Positions 1 to 6,175 of a stretch of DNA of 13,844 nucleotides are shown piece by piece. Source of the DNA: an uncultured Chitinophagaceae bacterium. Its GTDB lineage: Bacteria > Bacteroidota > Bacteroidia > Chitinophagales > Chitinophagaceae. The notes beneath the pieces are model-generated. The model was not told where the DNA came from. It searched no databases and saw nothing but the letters and a program-made list of their open reading frames with translations. Made by a program: the position numbers and the translations under genes. How positions within the stretch are numbered: the stretch's first letter is position 1; the number at the start of each line of letters is the position of its first letter. The stretch lies in assembly GCA_937996595.1 (NCBI GenBank), contig CALKVC010000060.1, positions 1-13,844 on the forward strand, written 5' to 3'.

Positions 1-60
1 TTGAAAGGAATCAATTTAACAAATTTGAAATTTCAACTTTTTCAGATGTTATGAATTTGA

Positions 61-549
61 CTGATGGGGATTTCAGTAAAATATGACAATAGTGATAATG
101 CGAGGCCGGGCTGGAAATTTGCAGAGTATGAACTGAAAGGGGTTCCGGTAAGGATAGCCATGGGCCTTCGCGACATAGAAAACAATGTAGCTGAAGTGGC
201 AAGGCGCGATACAAAAGAAAAAAGCAGCATATCGCTGGATGGCATATCAGGATATGTAAAAAACCTGCTTGATGAAATTCAGCAGCATATTTATGATAAA
301 GCTCTAGCTTTTAGGAATGAAAATATACGCGAAGCCAACAACTGGGATGAGTTTGTTAAATTACTTGATGAAAAAGCCGGATTTGTTTCGGCACATTGGG
401 ATGGAACAGGAGATACTGAAGAAAAGATCAAGGAGATGACGAAAGCCACCATCCGCTGTATACCGCTTGATAATAAGAAAGAAAATGGTAAATGTATCTT
501 AACAGGAAAGCCCAGCAGCCAGCGGGTATTGTTTGCCCGGGCTTATTAA
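61..549 (+). pseudogene. proS: Prolyl-tRNA synthetase, C-terminal fragment (N-terminal part missing)
   Basis: The reading frame encodes the anticodon-binding and C-terminal domains of an archaeal/eukaryote-like (ProS type 3) prolyl-tRNA synthetase, which charges tRNA-Pro in the cytosol. Visible marks are RPGWKFAEYELKGVPVRIAMG (residues 14-34 from the first ATG at 64, typical of this class), the segment VSAHWDGT (108-115), RCIPLD (131-136) and the end ARAY; a terminal Tyr is typical of the class. Two cysteines, C132 and C144, remain of the C-terminal zinc-site region; the usual second pair is not seen. The family is about 490 residues, but only 161 follow the first ATG. In-frame stops at 52-54 and 58-60 close the frame, and the 60 bases upstream are very AT-rich with no ProS similarity in any frame that I can recognise. 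The class II catalytic core (motifs 1-3) is absent, so this piece cannot aminoacylate. It may be a real disrupted copy or an assembly join near the window edge; I cannot decide which. Confidence 0.85.
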
Positions 550-559
550 GTGGTTTTAT

Positions 560-623
560 GTTTATAGTTTGTAGTTTGATGTTTGTTTAGATGTCTGAAC
601 ACAACCAGCACTAAACTATAAAC
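560..623. terminator. Inverted repeat downstream of the proS fragment (possible terminator)
   Basis: GTTTATAGTTT (560-570) is the exact reverse complement of AAACTATAAAC (613-623), giving an 11-base stem. Nested inside is a second hairpin-forming pair, TGTTTAGA (584-591) and TCTGAACA (594-601), which pairs fully if one G-U pair is allowed. It starts 11 bases after the proS stop codon and ends 46 bases before the next gene. It has no GC-rich stem and no long T-run, so it is not a textbook intrinsic terminator. AT-rich nested hairpins of this kind are seen at gene ends in Bacteroidota, so a 3'-end or mRNA-stabilising role is inferred. Confidence 0.45.
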
Positions 624-669
624 TTCTCCTTATATATCTTACTACCAATTAACAAACAAACCAAACAAC

Positions 670-1128
670 ATGGAACAACCCCAAAACCTGCTGTCATCTG
701 AACTGGTCGTTGACCCAATAGCATCTGCACACTTAAAGGAAACAGCCATGTGGGCCAGGTTCCTGGCCATTGTTGGTCTTGTGTTAAGCATCCTGATTGG
801 TATTCTGGCATTGTTTGCCGGATCAATCCTGGCAGGAATGAGCCGCGAGTTTGGTAACAATACAGCCGATGCTGCCATTAGTTCCGGAATAGTTACCATC
901 GTTTATCTGTTAGTGGCTGCATTATATTTCTTTATCTCCCTGTTCCTGTTCAGGTTTGCCAGCCGGATGAAACTGGCATTACTTTCATCCGACCAGGATA
1001 ATTTTCAATCATCCCTGCACAACCTTAAACTGGTTTACCGCATCATGGGTATAATCATGATTGTTTATCTGGGCATTCTGGCACTTGTATTGATTATAGC
1101 TGTACTGGCAGCAGCATTTATGAAATAA
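670..1128 (+). CDS. DUF5362 family small membrane protein
   Basis: This 152-residue protein has a short polar N-terminus and three clear hydrophobic segments at about residues 29-55, 71-94 and 121-148, so it should sit in the inner membrane. The opening pattern (LVVDPIASAHLKETAMWARFL, about residues 12-32) and the size fit the DUF5362 family of Bacteroidota as I remember it; no function is known. Between the second and third helices is a polar, probably cytosolic or periplasmic stretch (RMKLALLSSDQDNFQSSL, about 99-116). There are no catalytic motifs. The ATG at 670 is chosen because it precedes the conserved start of the family. No Shine-Dalgarno is visible, as is normal in this phylum. It stands alone between the proS remnant and the convergent RDD gene, and nothing links it to the cluster downstream. 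Confidence 0.75.
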   Translation: MEQPQNLLSSELVVDPIASAHLKETAMWARFLAIVGLVLSILIGILALFAGSILAGMSREFGNNTADAAISSGIVTIVYLLVAALYFFISLFLFRFASRMKLALLSSDQDNFQSSLHNLKLVYRIMGIIMIVYLGILALVLIIAVLAAAFMK

Positions 1129-1144
1129 AAGAGGCCCGGCAACG

Positions 1145-1171
1145 CCAGCCTGATTCACTAAGATGGCCTGG
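1145..1171. terminator. Weak hairpin between convergent genes
   Basis: CCAGCC (1145-1150) can pair with GGCCTGG (1165-1171) with a one-base bulge and a 14-base loop. It lies in the 62-base gap between the stop codons of the convergent DUF5362 and RDD genes, where a bidirectional terminator is expected. There is no T-run on either side, so support is weak. Confidence 0.25.
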
Positions 1172-1190
1172 TAAGAGATAAATGAACCAC

Positions 1191-1976
1191 TCATTCTTTC
1201 GTGGCCAGGTAATTATAGTCTTCCAGCAGTTTTTCCAGGAAATCGGGGGCATACATGTCTGATTTTATGGCAAGCACTTCTTTCACTTTGGCTTCCACCC
1301 GCAGGCACATGTCTATGTTGTTGTTCTTTTTTGCGCGGGTAAGCACGGTTTTTATGGTGTTTATATCGCTGTCGCTTAAACGCATCACTTCAGGAAACAG
1401 TACTTTATGGTTTTCAATGCTTATATCCATAAAAACCGTATCATCCACGCTCATGCCTGTTTTGGTGCTTACTACCACCGTTCCTGCCGCCAGGTCGCCC
1501 AGGCGCTGGCTTTTAGGTGATACCGTTATGATTATCACTGTTACAATACCGAGAATACCTGTAAATATGATGTAAAACGATAAGGCGTCAACGGAAAAAA
1601 ACACATATCCGAACAGGAATGGCCATTCAAACAATTTTGTTATCCACCGTAACAGGTATTGCCCGAAAGTTGGTTCATCGCCATCAAGGCTTATTACCCG
1701 GATACCCATTAGTTTTTTGCCAACAGTCTGGCCATTCATAGTTAACTCAAATACCAGCGAATAAAGCAGCATGGGCAGGCTGATAATCAGGATGTCGAGC
1801 CCCATATTATCTTCCAGGCTTATTTCAAACCCTTCATAAAGAACATATTTCATACCAAACAGGTATAAAATCAGGATGAAGAAGTCTGTCATATAGGCAA
1901 ACAGCCTTTTATGAAACGGAGCTATTTCAAATTCAAGGTCAATATTGAAAGCGGTTGAAATTTGTATGGTGCCCAT
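1191..1976 (-). CDS. RDD family membrane protein with soluble C-terminal extension
   Basis: RDD proteins are small multi-helix inner-membrane proteins named for conserved Arg, Asp and Asp residues; no general activity is agreed. Here the Arg and first Asp are in KRLFAYMTDF (about 23-32; R24, D31) and the later Asp is in RLGDLAAGTVVV (D161). The typical loop GQTVGKKLMGIRVI is at 82-95. Hydrophobic segments lie at about 26-44, 60-78 and 125-151. At 261 residues it is longer than a minimal RDD domain: about 90 residues after the last helix form a charged soluble tail (with PEVMRLSDSDINTIK near 195-209) that I have seen in Bacteroidota homologues beside SpoIIM-like genes. The ATG at 1976 is kept because it places the RDD domain at the usual distance. 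The gene diverges from the SpoIIM-like operon with a 108-base gap, and the six-gene neighbourhood suggests it belongs to the MoxR-linked membrane system. Confidence 0.88.
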   Translation of the reverse strand: MGTIQISTAFNIDLEFEIAPFHKRLFAYMTDFFILILYLFGMKYVLYEGFEISLEDNMGLDILIISLPMLLYSLVFELTMNGQTVGKKLMGIRVISLDGDEPTFGQYLLRWITKLFEWPFLFGYVFFSVDALSFYIIFTGILGIVTVIIITVSPKSQRLGDLAAGTVVVSTKTGMSVDDTVFMDISIENHKVLFPEVMRLSDSDINTIKTVLTRAKKNNNIDMCLRVEAKVKEVLAIKSDMYAPDFLEKLLEDYNYLATKE

Positions 1977-1983
1977 GTATCAT

Positions 1984-1999
1984 GCAATTTACTAATTGC
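1984..1999. promoter_or_regulatory. Palindrome in the RDD/SpoIIM divergent region
   Basis: GCAATT-TACT-AATTGC is a perfect 6-4-6 inverted repeat starting 8 bases upstream of the RDD start codon. Its place in the 5' leader of the minus-strand gene fits an operator or a short leader hairpin over the ribosome entry site. No regulator is identified, and short AT-rich palindromes also arise by chance. Confidence 0.3.
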
Positions 2000-2041
2000 T
2001 GCTGCCTGTAAACCATATTTTTTTATTTATCCAAAATGAAG

Positions 2042-2072
2042 CAAATTGTAGCTGCTAAATCATTTCAATCAA
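2042..2072 (-). promoter_or_regulatory. Possible Bacteroidota-type promoter for the RDD gene
   Basis: Read on the minus strand, TTG (2072-2070) is followed 24 bases later by TTTG (2045-2042), and TA lies 3 bases before that TTTG (TACAATTTG, 2050-2042). The consensus for the housekeeping sigma factor in this phylum is TTG-N19-TAnnTTTG, so the spacing fits but the TA is one base too far away. The start codon would be roughly 60 bases downstream. It is a hand-found, near-consensus match only. Confidence 0.3.
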
Positions 2073-2084
2073 AAAAAAGGTTAC

Positions 2085-3107
2085 GTGCGAGAAGCGATGT
2101 TCATAAAGCGGAATGCTGAAAAGTGGAAGGCTTACCAGCACCGGAAGTCAGAAAACCCTGATGAAACGGCAGAGCGGTTCATTACACTGATTGATGACCT
2201 GGCATATGCAAAAACATTTTATCCTAAAAGCAAGGTTACGCACTGGATTAATGGGATAACGGCATCTATTTACCAGAATATATACCGGAATAAAAAGGAA
2301 AAATACAGCCGGGTGTTTTCATTCTGGAAATATGAATTGCCATTGCTTTTTCAAAAGTACCATGCAGTATTTCTTTTCACCGTTTTTGCCTTTACTCTTT
2401 TTGTGGCAATTGGTGTGTTTTCTTCGTCGGGCAATCCCGATTTTATAAGGGCGGTTCTTGGTAACGATTATGTTGATATGACGGAAGATAATATTGCAAA
2501 AGGCGATCCATTTGGGGTGTATAAGGATGAAAACCCCTTTAGCATGTTTATCAGGATAGCTTTCAATAATATAAGGGTATCGTTTCTAACATTCATGGGC
2601 GGGTTCACAGTCGGGCTCGCAACACTTTACCTGCTTTGGAGCAATGGCCTCATATTGGCAAGTTTTCAGTATCTTTTTTTCTCACATGGGCTGGGTTATA
2701 AATCAATCCTGGTTATCTGGATACATGGAACCATAGAGATCGCTTCCATTGTAATTGCCGGTACCGCAGGTTTTATACTGGCCAGGTCTATCTTGTTCCC
2801 CGGAACTTACAAAAGGCTGGAATCATTTAAGGCAGGGGCTAAAGATGCAGCTAAAGTGCTTGTGTCGCTTGTGCCGTTTTTCATACTGGCCGCATTCCTG
2901 GAGAGTTATATCACTCACCTGATGAGCCAGACTTACGACAAATCCGAAAATGCCGGGCTACCGGTTTGGTTAAGCATCTCCATTCTGTCAGCCTCCTTAT
3001 TATTGATAATATGGTATTTTATAATCTGGCCCATAAAACTGAAACGCAGGGGCTATTACCGCAAAGAGGAAGGGATAGTAAGCAGGATAATGGATAAGCA
3101 TGCGTAA
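2085..3107 (+). CDS. SpoIIM-like (stage II sporulation protein M family) integral membrane protein
   Basis: This 340-residue protein belongs to the SpoIIM/DUF95 family. It has a basic cytosolic N-terminal region (about 1-90, beginning MREAMFIKRN), then hydrophobic segments near 93-112, 155-187, 198-221, 245-273 and 282-304, and a basic tail. The signature HGTIEIASIVIAG sits at about 204-216. In Bacillus SpoIIM acts in engulfment, but Bacteroidota do not sporulate, so the family name should not be read as function here. The GTG at 2085 is chosen over the ATG at 2097 because the family starts with this MRE-F-K motif in related bacteria; AAAAGG at 2075-2080 could serve as a weak ribosome site. 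It is the first gene of the plus-strand operon, and its last 8 bases overlap the start of the DUF4129 gene, so translation is probably coupled. Its association with MoxR and DUF58 genes suggests it is a membrane component of that system. Confidence 0.88.
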   Translation: MREAMFIKRNAEKWKAYQHRKSENPDETAERFITLIDDLAYAKTFYPKSKVTHWINGITASIYQNIYRNKKEKYSRVFSFWKYELPLLFQKYHAVFLFTVFAFTLFVAIGVFSSSGNPDFIRAVLGNDYVDMTEDNIAKGDPFGVYKDENPFSMFIRIAFNNIRVSFLTFMGGFTVGLATLYLLWSNGLILASFQYLFFSHGLGYKSILVIWIHGTIEIASIVIAGTAGFILARSILFPGTYKRLESFKAGAKDAAKVLVSLVPFFILAAFLESYITHLMSQTYDKSENAGLPVWLSISILSASLLLIIWYFIIWPIKLKRRGYYRKEEGIVSRIMDKHA

Positions 3108-3906
3108 ATTCTTTCAAACGATATGTCTGCTGTTACTGATATCAAATGCATACGCCCGTATGACCGGGATGCAGCAAATTGATTCAATCGTTCAGCAAAA
3201 TGCCGGTTCTGCGGAGGGAGATGATGAACAACAGATGGATTCTGCTGAAATAGCCGATATTCTCTCTGATACCAGCTTGCATATTTTTCCTGTTAATATT
3301 TCTTCAGACTCAGTTGAAAAATGGAAAAAGAAGAAAGATTTTGCCTATATGAAAAACCTCAGCAGCCAGCTTAAGAGGCAACAGCAGCAGGATATCAGCA
3401 ATCTCTCAACTGAAACAAAAGACGTTTCAGGATCTTTCCTGCAAAAATTGCTTTCTTCTTCCTTACTGCATGTATTGCTGTGGTGTATAGCAGCGGTATT
3501 TTTGTTTTACATATTATACAGGCTTTTTTCCCTGGATGCCGTATTCAGGCGGCAACCCGCAGAAGCGGTAACTGCTGATCCGGATGAAGCAGCCGGTACC
3601 GTATCGGTTGCAGATTACGACAAACTTATCATGCAGTCATGCCGGCTTGGCGATTACCGGATGGCCGTGCGGTACCTGTTCCTTAAAACCCTTTCGGCCC
3701 TGGAACATAAGGAATACCTGGTGCTGTCAGCTGATAAAACAAATTACCAGTATGTTCAGGAACTTGACAGCAGGTTGAAAAACGATTTTTCAGCGCTGGT
3801 GCTTATTTATGATTATACATGGTATGGTGGCATAGTTCCCGAGAAAGATTTGTTCACCGGGATAGAAAAGAAATTCATCGCTTTTAACCAGAAAATGACC
3901 GTGTAA
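3100..3906 (+). CDS. DUF4129 domain membrane protein
   Basis: The 268-residue product begins with a signal peptide likely cut after AYA (residue 19). It continues with a charged, Gln-rich periplasmic stretch (20-118, including SVEKWKKKKDFAY at 71-83) and one membrane helix at about 121-141. It ends in a cytosolic DUF4129 domain (about 170-262), marked by RYLFLKTL (191-198), KTNYQY (213-218) and YDYTWYGG (237-244). DUF4129 also forms the C-terminus of TgpA-type transglutaminase membrane proteins; here there is no transglutaminase domain. The start overlaps the SpoIIM-like stop codon by 8 bases (ATGCGTAA). The stop codon is followed immediately, in the same frame, by the TTG start of the DUF4350 gene. 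A bitopic protein with a periplasmic arm and a cytosolic helical domain is a reasonable adaptor between outside and the MoxR ATPase, but that is inference. Confidence 0.85.
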   Translation: MRKFFQTICLLLLISNAYARMTGMQQIDSIVQQNAGSAEGDDEQQMDSAEIADILSDTSLHIFPVNISSDSVEKWKKKKDFAYMKNLSSQLKRQQQQDISNLSTETKDVSGSFLQKLLSSSLLHVLLWCIAAVFLFYILYRLFSLDAVFRRQPAEAVTADPDEAAGTVSVADYDKLIMQSCRLGDYRMAVRYLFLKTLSALEHKEYLVLSADKTNYQYVQELDSRLKNDFSALVLIYDYTWYGGIVPEKDLFTGIEKKFIAFNQKMTV

Positions 3907-5115
3907 TTGAAAAAGGCGTTTATACATACCTGTTGCCTTTATGCCATGCTGTACTTCTGTGCTTGCAGGAAGAATAGCGAATTACCTGATCTCAGGGAAT
4001 CATATTCATACCGTGAATCAAAACCGTTTGGCAGCCTGATCGCAAACAGGATCCTGCAGGCCGGTTATCCCGGGAATTATGTACAGGTAGTGAAAGAACC
4101 TTTTGCCAGGTCGGCCCGAATGTTCAGCGATACCAATTCGGTTTATTTTTCAGTGAGCAGGAACATGTTTGCCAGTGAAGATGATGTAACGGCAATACTG
4201 AATTATGTATATGAAGGGAATACGGCCTTTTTTGCCGCACAGGCCTTCGATTCAGCATTCATGGCCAGGTTGTATTGCAGCATAACGCCGGCGGATGAAC
4301 GAAAATTATTCCCCTCCCTGTTGTACAGGAATACGGCAACCCGGGTGATTGAAGGGATACATACTTCTTCAGACAGCTTTCATTATTTTTACAAGCCATT
4401 CCGCAGTTTTTTTTCAGAAACAAATGACAGGTATTGCAGGATAGCCGGTTATAATGAAGAGGGTAAGCCAAACTGTATCGTTTTTTTCTGGGGGAAGGGA
4501 AAGCTCTTCCTGCATACCGATCCAAGGGCGTTTTCAAATTACTTCCTGTTAACAGGCAACAATTACAGGTACTTGCAGCAACTGATACAGGTGATGAACC
4601 CGGCGCCACGCCATGTTTACTGGGATGATTATTACAATCACAATAATTACAGGAATAATCCCCGCAATAAGAAAAATGCCCTTTCAGAAATTTTCAGGTA
4701 CCCGGCATTGAAAGCTGCTTTCCTGTTGTTATGCGGCACATTGCTGTTATACCTGTTGTTTGGAACGAAACGGAAGCAACGAATAATCAGGAAACTGGAA
4801 CGGACCAGGAACAGTTCGGTGGCTTTTACGGAAACGATTGCCAGGCTTTACCTGCAGGAACATGATAACAGGCATATTGCAGAAAAAATGATAACCTATT
4901 TCCGGGAATATGTGAGGTCGGGTTATTACCTGTTTCTAAGCCCGGAGAGCGCAGCGTTTGTTTCAGCGCTGAGCCGTAAATCCGGTGTGCCGGAAGAAAA
5001 TTGCAGGGAGCTGATGCGAACAATTCTGTCAATTCATTCAGGGGATAGCATAAATGACCAGCAACTGCTAACTTTAAACGAACAAATACAGCAATTTTAT
5101 AAAAACAGGAAATAA
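3907..5115 (+). CDS. DUF4350 domain membrane protein, possible lipoprotein N-terminus
   Basis: This 402-residue protein has a hydrophobic N-terminus ending FCAC (Cys20), which could be a lipobox or simply a signal anchor. A large periplasmic region follows with the DUF4350-type fold (about 38-230; FGSLIANRIL at 41-50 and GKGKLFLHTDPRAF at 196-209), which resembles glutamine-amidotransferase-like folds but shows no obvious catalytic triad. Next come an Asn/Tyr-rich linker (241-257), one membrane helix at about 268-285 and a basic cytosolic tail (286-402). The only sensible start is TTG at 3907, since TAA stands directly before it in the same frame and the next in-frame Met (residue 14) would destroy the signal sequence. 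The gene sits between DUF4129 and MoxR, with its stop overlapping the MoxR start by one base (TAATG). Its partners imply a role in the same membrane assembly; the substrate is unknown. Confidence 0.82.
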   Translation: MKKAFIHTCCLYAMLYFCACRKNSELPDLRESYSYRESKPFGSLIANRILQAGYPGNYVQVVKEPFARSARMFSDTNSVYFSVSRNMFASEDDVTAILNYVYEGNTAFFAAQAFDSAFMARLYCSITPADERKLFPSLLYRNTATRVIEGIHTSSDSFHYFYKPFRSFFSETNDRYCRIAGYNEEGKPNCIVFFWGKGKLFLHTDPRAFSNYFLLTGNNYRYLQQLIQVMNPAPRHVYWDDYYNHNNYRNNPRNKKNALSEIFRYPALKAAFLLLCGTLLLYLLFGTKRKQRIIRKLERTRNSSVAFTETIARLYLQEHDNRHIAEKMITYFREYVRSGYYLFLSPESAAFVSALSRKSGVPEENCRELMRTILSIHSGDSINDQQLLTLNEQIQQFYKNRK

Positions 5116-6092
5116 TGGAAGAAAATATTTTCGGGCAAAGAACTGATATTACTAACCTGAATGAAGCGATAAACCGCATCAGGACAGAAATCAATAAAGT
5201 GATAACCGGCCAGGATCAGTTGATAGAACTATTACTGACAGGCATATTATGCGACGGCCATATCCTGATAGAAGGCGTGCCGGGTGTGGCTAAAACACTG
5301 GCCGCAAAACTGATTGCGAAAATAACGGATATAAGGTTTTCCAGGCTTCAGTTTACACCAGACCTGATGCCCAGTGATGTGATCGGTACATCTGTATTCA
5401 ACCCAAAAGAGATGTCATTCAATTTTAAACCCGGGCCTGTTTTCAGCAACATCGTACTGATAGATGAAATAAACAGGGCGCCGGCAAAAACACAATCTGC
5501 CTTGTTTGAAGTGATGGAAGAAAGGCAGGTTACAGTAGATGGTAATACGTACCAGATGGATTTTCCGTTCATCGTACTGGCTACCCAGAACCCGGTAGAG
5601 CAGGAAGGCACCTACAGGCTGCCCGAAGCGCAACTTGACAGGTTCCTTTTTAAGATACAGGTTAATTACCCGAGTCTGCAGCATGAAATGGAAATCCTCC
5701 GGAGGCAGGACGGTAAAACGCAAAACGAAATGCTGGCGGAAGTGCCAAAAATGGTGAGCGCAGATGCCATCAGTCATTACAGGAAGATAATTCAACAGGT
5801 GGTAATTGAACAAAAACTGATTGAATATATTGCCCGAATCGTAAACGAAACAAGGAACAACCCATCATTGTACCTCGGGGCATCCACCAGGGCTTCGCTG
5901 GCAATTTTAAGGGCTTCCAAGGCATCAGCAGCATGTAAAGGCCGGGATTTTGTAATACCTGAAGACATCAAGGAAATGGCACCTCATGTGTTGCGTCACC
6001 GGATCATGCTCACACCGGAAAAGGAAATGGAGGGGATTACACCCGATAACCTGGTTGAAAACATACTCCGTTCTGTTGAAATACCCAGGTAA
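5115..6092 (+). CDS. MoxR family AAA+ ATPase
   Basis: MoxR proteins are cytosolic AAA+ ATPases that act as chaperones for activation or assembly of complexes, usually with a vWA-domain partner encoded next door. The 325-residue length is normal and all motifs are intact: Walker A GVPGVAKT (54-61), Walker B VLIDE (114-118), sensor 1 ATQNP (156-160, N159), arginine finger in EAQLDRF (171-177, R176) and sensor 2 GASTRA (255-260, R259). The lid domain covers about 235-320. The ATG at 5115 overlaps the previous stop codon (TAATG), and AGGA at 5107-5110 may act as a ribosome site. It follows the DUF4350 gene and precedes the DUF58 gene, the standard MoxR-DUF58 pairing. Methanol oxidation, the origin of the name, is not implied: no methanol dehydrogenase genes are present. 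Confidence 0.97.
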   Translation: MEENIFGQRTDITNLNEAINRIRTEINKVITGQDQLIELLLTGILCDGHILIEGVPGVAKTLAAKLIAKITDIRFSRLQFTPDLMPSDVIGTSVFNPKEMSFNFKPGPVFSNIVLIDEINRAPAKTQSALFEVMEERQVTVDGNTYQMDFPFIVLATQNPVEQEGTYRLPEAQLDRFLFKIQVNYPSLQHEMEILRRQDGKTQNEMLAEVPKMVSADAISHYRKIIQQVVIEQKLIEYIARIVNETRNNPSLYLGASTRASLAILRASKASAACKGRDFVIPEDIKEMAPHVLRHRIMLTPEKEMEGITPDNLVENILRSVEIPR

Positions 6093-6175
6093 TACAGTAT
6101 TTATGTGCATGATTTTATTTAACTTATGCGTACTCGTTAGTGTTAACAACATTTTATAATGATGCTTTTTTGTAA

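Noticed and set aside
36..78. Pyrimidine-rich TTTTTCAG and TTTCAG stretches before the ProS segment resemble eukaryotic 3' splice sites.
   Set aside because: All other genes are plainly bacterial with short intergenic gaps, and no 5' splice site or group II intron domain V-like structure is visible in the available 60 bases.
2085..3107. Name-based idea that the SpoIIM-like gene indicates sporulation.
   Set aside because: The family is broad, the gene sits in a MoxR cluster, and no other sporulation gene is present; the organism looks like a non-sporulating Bacteroidota.
4259..4609. Minus-strand open frame of 116 codons opposite the DUF4350 gene, and similar long antisense frames opposite moxR, DUF58 and truB.
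   Set aside because: They lie wholly inside well-supported genes on the other strand, show no family pattern, and have the skewed Cys/Pro/Ser-rich composition of shadow frames.
6093..6175. A tiny frame GTG 6140 to TAA 6175 (11 codons) as a leader peptide for the DUF58 gene.
   Set aside because: Too short to judge, with no ribosome site, no attenuator-like hairpin and no run of regulatory codons.
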